Assembly (NCBI GenBank): GCA_037039925.1
Contig: JAXRKP010000342.1
Span: forward strand, 100,001 to 164,000
From: Doris montereyensis
Lineage: Eukaryota > Mollusca > Gastropoda > Nudibranchia > Dorididae
Reading direction: 5' to 3'
DNA length: 64,000 bases
Both the position numbers and the translations under genes were made by a program. The first letter of the stretch is position 1, and every line of letters starts with the position of its first letter. Positions 24,116-40,849 of this stretch are shown piece by piece. The notes under the pieces are model-generated. The model saw only the letters and a list, made by a program, of their open reading frames with translations. It was not told the DNA's origin and did no database searches.

Positions 24116-25276
24116 ATACATACATACATCGATGTGGCTTGTTGAACACAGATGTCATTGTCAAGAGCTCACTCACAGCACACAAACACTTTAACCAAAC
24201 TTAAATAAATCACTGATGACAGATAAAACAAGAAATTTAGAAACAAAAACAAAACCTTTTTTTAAAAAACTTTTTCTTCACAAAAACGTAATTTCTGTTT
24301 ATTTAATTGCTTTTGAAATTAAAGTTTTCCATGAAGAATATATAAAAATAAGAAATTTTAAATATGAAAAGTAGTGAATGAACTATTATGAAGGAAAAAA
24401 GTAACAAGGGGGTAACATTACACTCATAATTAATAATAGTAATAATCTATTTCTAATCTAAAGCTGCAAATGCCTCATTTTCAGTTCAAATTAGTATTTA
24501 CTCTCAAGTTGCAGCTCTATATAATGATAGATTGGCGGTGGAGTGGTAAGTTACCGCAAGGCTGCCAGACTTGGGATAGTGAGTTAGTTCTGATTTTATG
24601 TTCGCTGAAATGAAACTTTTACGCTGGATTCAGGTGCAAACCTTCCTTAACCCAAAGCATCCCAATCCCAGGCTCACCAGCCTAAAATTCATCCCAGCAT
24701 CCCAGGAAGGGGAAATAACTCTTGCACACAAAATTACCAAAATCATTCAAACACATTTTAAAACATATTTCATAGCTCAAAACCATAGAAAAAAATTCAC
24801 AAGGAAGAAGAATACACAACCTTTCAGAAAAAAAAAATATTCTAATGAAAACTATGACAAGTTACCGTAAAAAAAAATCCAAAGTTGAAAATTGCGAATT
24901 TTGGTGATGATTTTTCACATTTCATTTTCACTCACCACAAGATCATCTTAATAATATTAATATTGATATCACACAACAATATGAATATGAACACAATGAA
25001 GGCACTTGACATAAAATAAAATATGTACTATAGAAAATAAAATTTCATACATTGTTCACTGCTTATATATAGAATAGCTGGCATTCGCCAAGAAAAAAAG
25101 CCACCATGTTCTTACATCCAAAGTTCCATTCAATATTTAAATTCAATGTCAACTAAGGGGGCATATATCTAGCTGCCAGCCAGCCCTTTCACTTTCAAAT
25201 TGAAAAACAATGTTGACAATTTAACGTGAACTCTTTAAGTTTAAGGTAAATATAACAAAGACTAAGAAGAGTCTTT
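24116..25276. other. Intergenic stretch, no gene recognised
   Basis: AT-rich sequence with A-runs near 24240 and 24830. A possible decayed SINE-A head lies at 24528-24590 (GGCTGCCAGACTTGGGAT). No supported gene. Confidence 0.5.
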
Positions 25277-26000
25277 GCAGATGGCTGGCCTTTCTGATGA
25301 AGTGTGATGGTAGTTTTGTGGATTCAAACTGGTGTCTCTGAGTCACTGCCGTTAATTAAGGGTTTCTTTAAAAAAAATACAGTTAGTCCTCATATATGTA
25401 CTTTTCAAGGTAAATATAGGCTTACTTTTTTTTTTTACACAGTCAAAGCCAAAAAGAACCCCATACTAAATACATTTTTGTTAAGTACTGGCTGGCAGCT
25501 ATGTAGGGGTAACGTTGAATCAATATCTAATGTAATGTCATGCACTTTGGGATACAGTGTATAGCAAAGCTGTCATTGTCAACCTTTTAAAATTGAAAAA
25601 CAGATTCTACCATGCAAATTAATTCTAACTTGCACGACAGCCATTAACATTCCAGAAAACACATGGTAATTTAACTTGAATTTGAATTAGCCTCCTTTCA
25701 AGCTAAATGACAAAATTTTACTGATCGCTGGCTTTTCTGGCAAAATGTGGCGGTAGTTTTGCAAACTCAGAATGGTGTTTCCAGACTTTCACGCCAAATT
25801 TTTTGAGTCATTTAAGTCATTACCTTTTAATTAGGGTTTTTTTCTTTCTTTCAAATACAGTTAACCCTCATCATAATTCATATTCATACTTTTCAAGGTA
25901 AATACAGACTTACAGTTACAGCTACAGTACAGACCAAAAGGAAAATAAACGTACTAAACAATAAGTTTTTTACATCCTGGTTGGCAGCCCTGCAGTAAAG
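25277..26000. repeat. Diverged tandem duplication, unit about 450 bp
   Basis: The segment at 25277-25520 and the segment at 25728-26000 share a series of blocks in the same order: TGGC-TTTCTG, GGTAGTTTTG, AATTAGGGTTT-type, AATACAGTTA-CCTCAT, ACTTTTCAAGGTAAATA and TGG-TGGCAGC. No open frame links them. Confidence 0.65.
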
Positions 26001-26534
26001 TAATACGACTACGGTATCTCTCAACTTTGTGTCCACTGTTTCAGGGGAAAAGTTGATGACGTGTAAGTTATTTTTCATTCTTCATTTTTTCCGATTTAGT
26101 CATGATCATATAAATCATAATGATAAAATTTTAATACTTTATGCACATTAAAAAAAATCATGGACTTGATTCATAAGTCTCACTGTCACACAAAATAGAG
26201 ATCAGTCCTTCAACCCCTTGTCTCTGAGGCTAAAATGTCACATTATTAGCCACTAAGTGTGCTTGTAAACCTATTTAGCAATTTTAAAAGGAGTGAAAAT
26301 TAAAGAAAAAACATTTCAGTCAGAACAAAAATTCAAAGAAAAATTTGCATATCCGATTTGTTCTCACAGGCAGTGAGCATGGCTTTGGCATTATAAAAGA
26401 GACGTCAAGAATTGTAACAATTACAACAGGCAATACCTTTTGCAGATGACAACACTGAGCAAAACACAATTGGAATTATTCTTAAATGCAAATAAAAATA
26501 TCACATCTTCTTTATTCAAATATAATAATATTTT

Positions 26535-26955
26535 TAACTCATTAGTGCGTAGATTCCCTGACCTGAAAACTCTGACCTAGATAAAGGTTAAACTTCCTAA
26601 CAACCAAATGGCTGCCGTGGCCTGTTTACATTTTCTGAGCTTCCTGTGTGCTTCTGCTGATGAATGGCATTAGGAAAATGATTCTACATCTCTCTTCGTG
26701 TCATTATTGCAACAGTCTATGACAACAAATGATTGATAAAAATAAAAATAAAAGTAGGAAACGTGGACGATTAAAGCAGGGCAATGAAGCTGTGGTGTGT
26801 TGAAGAGAGTCAGTACAATAGCAAAATACGATGAATGCAGGGCTTCGTGGAAAGTAACACTATTACATTGGGATCATGACCTTAAGCATCAGAAAGTGGC
26901 TTAAAATGGACCAATGATTTTTCTAGTTGGAAATAATGGTACTTAAAATGATTGA
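26535..26955 (+). repeat. Dispersed element, copy 2 (partner at 7.0 kb)
   Basis: Same element as at 7006-7400: AACTCATTAG, AGATTCCCTGACC, TTTACATTTTCTGAGCTTCC and GGATCATGACCTTAAGC occur in the same order. The right part also shares GGGCTTCGTGGAAAG. Confidence 0.7.
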
Positions 26956-27286
26956 AACTTGTATAAACATAAGCCTACACAATTAATTCACTTCATCACT
27001 GCAGTTGCATTAATTAAACATACAAAAAATTCAACACTTTATATAGTATATCATAACAATATGTAGATCTAATCTAATATGTTAAAAGCTATCAACAAGA
27101 ACATGAATTAAACTTCAACAAAGAGAAAAAATCAACAAAAGCACATTAAACATAGATAAGATATACATTTATATAAACAATATGAAAACCCTTAGAAGCA
27201 TTTTCAACTGAAATCCAAATACTATAATATGATGGTATTTCGTAGCAAGCACCCTGCCTTCCGGTTGTCCAGTCGAAAGATCAAGT

Positions 27287-33893
<6,607 letters not shown>

Positions 33894-34008
33894 CACGAGA
33901 ACTTTTAATAATCACCAGTACCGGTAGATCTAGAGCCGAAAAAACAACAAACTGAAACTTATCTTAGATGTAGAACCTAGAATCCTGTAAACTGTAAGCT
34001 CTACTTGG

Positions 34009-34019
34009 GTGACAGTGCA
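34009..34019 (+). promoter_or_regulatory. Antioxidant-response-element-like match near MGST3
   Basis: GTGACAGTGCA fits the TGACnnnGC core bound by NRF2/CNC-Maf factors. It lies about 116 bp upstream of the MGST3 start codon. Glutathione transferase genes are often under such elements in animals, but a core this short occurs by chance roughly every few kilobases. Confidence 0.25.
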
Positions 34020-34118
34020 GAAAAAGAATAATGATGTAACTCGAAAATTTACGGCCAGATAAATACGAAGAGAGAAGAATTAATCACTCGCGAGTTCAGT
34101 TGCAGAAGAATGAGTGGC

Positions 34119-34124
34119 TTTATA
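34119..34124 (-). promoter_or_regulatory. Possible MGST3 TATA box
   Basis: The palindromic TTTATAAA at 34119-34126 gives TATAAA on the minus strand, about 230 bp upstream of the MGST3 ATG. If used, transcription would start near 34090 and the ARE-like site would be in the 5' UTR. No independent support. Confidence 0.25.
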
Positions 34125-34479
34125 AAGGACGTTACTCTGAGAATATACATGTTGTTAAAGATACAAATTGTCTCCCTTGGTTGTTGGTTATCCTAAAAAA
34201 ACATTTTAGCAGTTGTTGTAGGCTATTAAGACTGTCCTTTCTAGTAACTTTGAAGTGAACGGGAGCTTAAGAACAGGGCAATACTTTTTAAAATATTCTT
34301 TGTTTAGATTTTCTTTCCTACAGACAGTTTTTAAAAGGGTTTTCTTAAACATTGGCTTTACATTGCTCGATTGAAGATCCTAGATCCCGCAGAAATTGAT
34401 AATTGCTGTGATGCTTTGGGCTAAATAAGTTCAACACGTTTTTAACAATTGTGTTGGAATTGGATCTAGATCACAATGT

Positions 34480-34900
34480 TTGAATAATGATTTCAATACT
34501 TTCGTTATAATGTTGATTACATTTTCTTTAGTGAAAAATTCAAAAGAGTCTAGACATTTACTTTCAATTAGACAGGAATGTCGTCAAGCAGAACGTCTCT
34601 GGCGTAAAACTAATCTGACTGTTCATAGAGACATTTTTAAAGTCGCCCCAAGCAGAAATGATGGCTGGATTTTTAAAAGAACAGAAAAGAAAAAAACTAT
34701 CAAGATAAATCTAGGATATCAATACTGATATCTTGGTCCAATCAAGGAACGAATTGACAGGAATAAATACACCGCTCGTCTACTGGGGTGTGAAGGCCTA
34801 AGACATTTGCCAGGAGTCCATAAACGTGTTCAGGTGTTTGCTATTGTAGAACATTCACCTTTTGAAAGAAAAGTCTTTCATATCTTTACAATAGTGAGTC
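34480..34900 (+). pseudogene. Unidentified broken open frame, possibly retrotransposon-derived
   Basis: A frame is open from 34480 to a TGA at 34726-34728 and then again to beyond 34900 in the same frame. The first part contains SIRQECRQAERLWRKTNLTV, which resembles the linker between endonuclease and reverse transcriptase of some non-LTR elements (R-xC-R-xxERxWRKT). The second part reads YLGPIKERIDRNKYTARLLG and CEGLRHLPGVHKRVQVFAIV, which I do not recognise. A GTGAGT lies at about 34893. It could be two fragments of one decayed element or part of an unknown gene. Confidence 0.35.
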
Positions 34901-35213
34901 TTTGTGTATCTGTAAAAAATCTTGATTTAATTATTCTTTCTGTTTTCTGTTGTTCTCGGCATTAATTTCAAATGTTATCACAGTTCACACTATGGTCAGA
35001 TAAACAATGCATGAGGACATCTGTATCCATGATGGTATTCTGGTCAGATCTTGAGACATGCCAGTCAATAGTATTGCCACATCTAAGCGTTGGTTTCATT
35101 ATGCGTTCCTATATCATTTAATTTTGGACTTATGTTGTTTATTCCTGTCTGATCATCAGAATCTGTATCGTCTACCCTTATACTAATACAATATAATAAA
35201 CTGAAAGAACCCA

Positions 35214-35905
35214 ACACGTAACACTAACACAACACGTAACACTAACCCAACATGTAACACTAACCCAACACGTAACACTAACATAACATGTAACACTAAC
35301 CCAACACATAACACTAACACAACATGTAACACTAACACAACACATAACACTAAACACATAACACTAACATGAAACGTAACACTAACACAACACGTAACAC
35401 TAACACAACACGTAATACAACACATAACACTAACATAACACGTAACACTAACACAACACGTAACACTAACACAACACGTAACACAACATGTAACATAACA
35501 CGTAACACAAACATAACACGTAACACTAACACAACACGTAACACTAACACAACACGTAACACAACACGTAACACTAACTAACACAACACATAACACTAAC
35601 ACAACATATAATACTAACACAACACATAACACTAACACAACACGTAACACTAACCCAACACGTAACACTAACACAACACATAACACATAACACAACATGG
35701 AACACTAACACAACACGTAACACTAACCCAACACGTAACACTAACACAACACGTAACACTAACACAACATGGAACACTAACACAACACGTAACACTAACA
35801 CAACACATAACACAAACACAACACGTAATACTAACACAACACATAACACTAACACAACACGTAACACTAACACAACATGGAACACTAACACGACACGTAA
35901 CATAC
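35214..35905. repeat. 18-bp satellite array
   Basis: About 38 units of ACACTAACACAACACGTA, with variants (CATGTA, CACATA, CCCAAC, CATGGA) and a few shortened units. Neighbouring units share variants in groups, indicating local duplication. Frames reading Val-Leu-Arg or Asn-Thr-Arg are artefacts of an 18-bp period without stops. Confidence 0.95.
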
Positions 35906-36317
35906 CCGAAACATCACATGTTTGTTCTATTTTTATTGGTGGAGTTGTCACTTATTATTGTTGTTTTTCACCTTTGACTTCATTCCACTGTTGTTCCTTT
36001 GTGTAACTGTTGTGTTAGCCTAATGTCAATAAGACAAATGAAAGATGTGAAAGAGTGAAACAAACAAAAAAAAATAGGACCTCCGCTTCTACTCTAGTAG
36101 GGCCAACTGCCCATAGATGTTGGCACAAAAAACAAGAACAAAATGAACCACCAACCCAAAAATAAACAAGCAGAACATTCATTCATTTTGATCTATGAGA
36201 CCAAAACTTTGTGTTTGTTTCTATGATATTTGCATGAAAGTGAAAGAGAAAGACTCTTATTGAAGCATTAAAAAAAAAGAAGCCTAGTTTCAAGCTTGTA
36301 GTAGTACGCTTTCTTTT

Positions 36318-36500
36318 CCTGACCAGGCGATGGGTGCTGACGCAGAGGTCACGGGTTCGATTCGATTCTATTGGTGCCCAAAGATTTTTTTTCTGTCTAT
36401 TCCTTTCCGTTGTATTTTGTCTAGTCTTTGTTCCTAAGGGACATAATTGTCATTACTCATCACTTTTGACATGCCCCTTGCCTCACCGAGTGTTTTTGTC
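36318..36500 (+). mobile_element. SINE family D, plus strand, best tRNA-like head
   Basis: It begins CTGACCAGGCGATGGGTGCT, then GACGCAGAGGTCACGGGTTC with box B GGTTCGATTCG, followed by GTGCCCAAAGATTTTTTTTC and TTTGTTCCTAAGGGACA. The 3' end carries GACATGCCCCTTGCCTCACC. A second truncated head lies at 36525-36560. Confidence 0.75.
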
Positions 36501-36744
36501 TTTACATGATTGGAATGTAATGCGCCTCTCTTTTCATGGCGAGGCAGAGGTTGTGTGTTGGGTGAGTGTATCAAGAACTAGACTCCATGACGTCGGTCGG
36601 GTCTAGATCTAGCAATAGCACTAGTTAGCGTTACCTCAAGGATTTAAATTGAGGTACTCACGATCCCAGATCTTGTAGCTTGAATTGGTGATTAAACACC
36701 TACGACAGACTAGCATGTTGTCTAAGAGGCGATACACTGTTACA

Positions 36745-37095
36745 GCCAACAGTGTTGTGATCTGCACAAGGGACCTGCTTTTTATCGTCCGTCTCTGATG
36801 GAATCCACCTACCTGAACCATGGGGGTGGGTTTGACCCGAGAAACTCAAAACTCTTTTTTAACCTGTTGGGGCACGAGTCCATGACCTTCTGGTTGAGAC
36901 TGAGAGGTGAGGTTGTGGGTTTGTGTTTCGTTAAGTTGAAAATTTTTCTCCAGTATTTTCTCGTAAAACCCGCCCAGTGATCCAGGACGGTGGATTGACA
37001 CCTAGTCTCATCGGATGATAAAAAGGAGGACCTGTGTGCAGATCACAATACTCTGTGCATGATCAACACTTAGAGGGCAGTCTGGGTTGCTGCCT
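36745..37095. mobile_element. Head-to-head pair of SINE family B copies
   Basis: On the minus strand (about 36745-36895) and plus strand (about 36900-37095) two family B copies face each other. Shared blocks are GATCTGCACA/TGTGCAGATC, GATTGACACCTAGTC and the CTGGTTGAGA/GAGGTTG head region. Together they make an imperfect inverted repeat. Confidence 0.6.
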
Positions 37096-37585
37096 ACCTG
37101 TTTTAAATTAAATGTTGCTTCTGACTATTTTATCTTCGTGTATCATAGTGTCATCAGGAAAGGGAGATACAATTAGCGAAAAAAAGGAGAATGAAAATGA
37201 ATGTAGCAACGTCAAAGCAATGTGTCTTTTAGACAATGTTTGATTTTAATCATATTTTATCTTACAATTATAATGATAAACAGAACAATAACCACATAGT
37301 GATGAGAGAAGGTGCTTTATTTTTTATTTGTTTACAATAAGATGAGCATTTTTTTTTTGCATGCATACAAGAACAAACATGATATATGTGATAACAATGA
37401 CATACAACATTATGTTGTCAAGCCGTACTTACGTACATAAGAGCATTGCCATAGAGCTGAATAAACAGAGTCATGATGATATAGACTAGTCCCATCCTCT
37501 TTCTATGATAATAAATCACTTGTCTAAATAAAGTAAGGCTCTAGCTATCTGTAAACTATGTAAGTACCAATGGGCCATGACATAG

Positions 37586-38023
37586 TCCAGAAGAAATGGA
37601 AATCAATGGAGGCTTTGGCCACAGTTGGATGATAGTGATGATATAGACTTAAATGATGACATTGACATTGACATTGACATGTCACAGTTGGATGATAGTG
37701 ATGATATAGACTTAAATGATGACATTGACATGTCACAGTTGGATGATAGTGATGATATAGACTTCAATGATGACATTGACATTGACATGTCACAGTTGGA
37801 TGATAGTGATGATATAGACTTCAATGATGACATTGACTTGTCACAGTTGGATGATAGTGATGATATAGACTTCAATGATGACATTGACATTGACATGTCA
37901 CAGTTGGATGATAGTGATGATATAGACTTCAATGATGACATTGACATTGACATGTCCCTGTTGTCCCACACACACTCACACCAGCCAATGAAAGAGACGA
38001 CACAAGAACTAGTGAAAAAGTAG
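37586..38023 (+). repeat. Frame-preserving acidic tandem repeat
   Basis: Six tandem units begin CAGTTGGATGATAGTGATGA, at 37622, 37685, 37736, 37793, 37844 and 37901. Unit lengths are 63, 51, 57, 51 and 57 bp, all multiples of three and differing by whole GACATT hexamers. The plus frame is open from about 37586 to 38023 and reads QLDDSDDIDLNDDIDID with an M-S spacer per unit, then LLSHTHSHQPMKETTQ and a stop. The minus strand is also open. No homologue is recognised and no splice or promoter evidence exists, so coding is possible but unproved. Confidence 0.5.
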
Positions 38024-38055
38024 AGGGCTCTACATGGTGGCCACTACCCACAACC

Positions 38056-38480
38056 ATGATGGAACGGTTGATGATCATGATAATGATGATAATGATGATG
38101 ATGATAATGATTATCATGATAATGATGATAATGATTATGATGAAAATGATGATCATGATAATGATAATGATTATGATGATAATGATGATCATGATAATGA
38201 TTATGATGATGATGATGATAATGATAAGGATTATGATGATAATGAGGATGATGATAATGATGATCATGATAATGATTATGATGATGATGATGATAATGAT
38301 TATGATGATAATGATCATGATGATAAGGATTATGATGATGATAATGATGAACATGATAACGATGATCATGATAATGATGATCATGATAATGATGATCATG
38401 ATAATGATTATGATGATAATGCTGCTGCTGATGATGATCATGATGATGTACAACGTTTTCAAGAAAAATCTCGAGATGTA
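38056..38480. repeat. (GAT/AAT)n trinucleotide-based array
   Basis: About 425 bp of GATGATAAT, GATCATGAT and related triplets. A shorter (GAT)n patch lies at 38615-38680. Frames rich in Asp/Asn or Ile/Met are artefacts. Confidence 0.95.
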
Positions 38481-38647
38481 ACTTTTTAGAGCTTCATACA
38501 ACTTTTATATGAATCTTTTTCTCCTCATCCTCATTTATGTCTAGCGCCTTAAAGCATGATCATATATCGTATGGACTTAGTGCCCTAATGAAATGATTCA
38601 TTATTAGTATTATTATAATAATGATAATGGCGATGATGATACTAATA

Positions 38648-38678
<31 letters not shown>

Positions 38679-38939
38679 ATAGATCTGGTGATTCAAAGGA
38701 TTGTCATTCCTGGTCAAAGTCAAAGCCAAGATCTCCTTACGTACTGCAATGAGTGTCAAGGCTCTAGCCTCTAGCATTGAATTGAATGATGAGTCTATCT
38801 ATACCGTACCATTAAAAATGTATCAAGACATAAATAAAATATGACCACAATACAGCCAAGATAATTTGGGTTTTACTTTTAGCACCACATGTACAAGTAA
38901 ATGCTATATTTCGTCAATATTGCAGGTACATAATAAAGT

Positions 38940-39219
38940 ATAGTTCCTTAAAGGCCATTACGGCCTATAGATCCGGAGTTTATCCCGGTTTCTATAGCGT
39001 GATGCGGAACAGGTGATAATAAGCACCTCCTGGACAGGACGCTAATCTGACGCAGATTTTTACTCCCAAGGTAGTGCTTGTACCCATTTTGCACCTGGGT
39101 CAAGTGGGAAAAATACGTCAAGGAACACAATGTCAGGCCTGGCGTTGCCAGGATTCGAATGCAAGACCTCATGATCCCCAGTCTGGCAGCCCAACCACTC
39201 GGCCACTAACGCCACCACA
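38940..39219 (-). mobile_element. SINE family A, minus strand
   Basis: Reverse complement has GGCGTTAGTGGCCGAGTGGT (box A), ATCATGAGGTCTTGCATTCG, box B ATTCGAATCCTGG, AAATGGGTACAAGCACTACC and the tail CGGGATAAACTCCGGATCTA. The 3' end is AAGGAACTATACTTTA. Confidence 0.8.
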
Positions 39220-39261
39220 GGCACATAATAACAACAACAAATTGAAAATGTCATACAAGTA

Positions 39262-39440
39262 TGGTAGTCGCTGGATAAACGCACGTCCTTTGGGCGCAGG
39301 AAAAAAGCATGTTTTTATGCATACCGTGTGTTTATGAAAACACTTTTATTATACAGAACAAAATTCGGTCAGTGGATGTAGGCGTGTGTTTATGCAGAGT
39401 GTGCTTTTTTATGAAGTGTGCTTTTATCCAGCGACTACTG
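39262..39440. mobile_element. 179-bp MITE with TA target duplication
   Basis: Left end TGGTAGTCGCTGGATAAACG and right end (reverse complement) CAGTAGTCGCTGGATAAAAG form inverted repeats of about 20 bp. TA lies on both outer sides (39260-39261 and 39441-39442). TA duplication and CAGTAG-type ends fit the Tc1/mariner-pogo superfamily. A second right end occurs at 46030-46054. Confidence 0.75.
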
Positions 39441-39649
39441 TAGTACTCAAACAGTAAAGTCCTCAGCAGTCTTCAGTAAAGTAAGTAAAGAACTCATCAT
39501 ACTCATCACACTTGGATTTGGACAAAATCGGATGAAGAGTTCTGATTTTTCTAGGCATATGACATAATGTGGTAGTTTGTCACTGCTTTCCACATCACCT
39601 TTACTTTCGCTAGTTAAGTTTGAATAAAGCAAAGCAAGCCACTCGTTTC

Positions 39650-39750
39650 ACTGCTGGAGGACCATAAACATTTGCCTGGACTGGTAATCGAACTCTGATC
39701 TCCTGTGTGGTAGTCAGACGCTCTATCGATTGAGCAACTGCTGCCTCAAT
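39650..39750 (-). mobile_element. tRNA-like SINE head, family E
   Basis: Reverse complement has GCAGTTGCTCAATCGATAGA (box A), GCGTCTGACTACCACACAGG, and box B AGTTCGATTACC. It has tRNA-like spacing but no clean acceptor stem or CCA context, so a SINE head or tRNA pseudogene is more likely than a working tRNA gene. Confidence 0.6.
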
Positions 39751-39874
39751 CTTGAATACATAATAATGATAACATATTTTTATGTTGAGCTAATTAGATG
39801 GCGTCATTAGAATAAAATTGGACACAGGGAAGAAATAACAAAAAAGAAACTAAAATGTCTTGAATACATATATA

Positions 39875-40369
39875 CAGTGGTGTCCGCCTAAGATCTCACT
39901 TCCTTAAAACCAGGTCCATCTAAGAACCCGCTATATTTGTGCAACAAAATTTTCTTAAATTTAAATGTAAAATTACCACTTTAAGATCCTGTTGAGTCCT
40001 GCCCAGTCCGCCTTTGAACCTGGTCTGATCATGAGGCAAGAGTCATGAAAACAACAATCCACACTCAATTTAACGCTAACGATTGCCGATAACCTGTGAT
40101 GTGTTGCAAGTGAATCATAGAAAGGCGGGTAGGAAAGGCGGGTAGGAAATTTATTGCATTGGTCCAGACATTAGTAATAGTAGGTGTTATGCGCACGTCA
40201 CAGGATGCGTCAGACGCCGATTGACAGACACGAGGAAGGATCGCACCCCATAGCTAAAAATACATGAATAATGAAGCAAAAACATAAGGCACGTCGGAGT
40301 ATGTTTTAGAACCTGGTCTGCCTACGAACACGCTGTTTCTGTCTCCTGAGGACCATGCGGACACCACTG
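39875..40369. mobile_element. 495-bp MITE with TA target duplication
   Basis: The ends CAGTGGTGTCCGC and GCGGACACCACTG are perfect 13-bp inverted repeats flanked by TA on both sides (39873-39874, 40370-40371). CAGT-type ends with TA duplication point to the pogo/Tigger branch of Tc1/mariner. There is no transposase inside, so it is non-autonomous. Confidence 0.85.
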
Positions 40370-40539
40370 TAATAAATTCTTTCATAGCTGTGCAATTTAT
40401 GAAAAAAAACCATTTTTGATTATTAACTCGTTACATAGCACCATGTACTTGCTCCATACTACAGTGGACGGACCCTTTTGTCCAACAACATATATCTTGT
40501 CCCATCCTTTATAAACCCTCCTAGCATACAGCAGTGTGG

Positions 40540-40815
40540 TGTCGGTGGCCATGGGGTTAGGGCTGCCAAGCTTGGGATCATGAGGTCCTAGGTTCAAATC
40601 CTACTAAAGTTAGGGTTGACGCTGTGTTCCTTGGAAAAAATCCCATTTAACACGCATTTTCCCACTCAACTCAAGGGCACAATAACTAACGTGGGAGTAA
40701 AAATCTGAGGGCAGACTAGTGTCCTGCCCATGAGGTGGGTTATTATCACCTGTTCCGCTTCACGCTATGGAAACTAGGTAAGTTTCGGGTTCAGTGGGTT
40801 GAAAGACCTAGAAGG
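40540..40815 (+). mobile_element. SINE family A, plus strand
   Basis: GTGGTGTCGGTGGCCATGGG (decayed box A), ATCATGAGGTCCTAGGTTCA, AACACGCATTTTCCCACTC, GGGAGTAAAAATCTG, the CTTCACGCTATGGAAAC block and an AGAAGGAACTTTTTTTT tail. Confidence 0.78.
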
Positions 40816-40849
40816 AACTTTTTTTTACCCCACAATGGTAAAATCTATC

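Noticed and set aside
35214..35905. Telomere-like repeat
   Set aside because: The 18-mer contains CTAACA but not a regular CCCTAA hexamer period, and it is interstitial.
35183..35951. Open frames of Val-Leu-Arg/Cys on the minus strand of the 18-bp array
   Set aside because: An 18-bp unit lacking stops keeps every such frame open; homopolymeric composition and no homology.
38056..38489. Asp/Asn-rich or Ile/Met-rich protein over the GAT array
   Set aside because: Trinucleotide repeat with shifting frames in both strands; unlike the neighbouring 57-bp array it has no ordered units.
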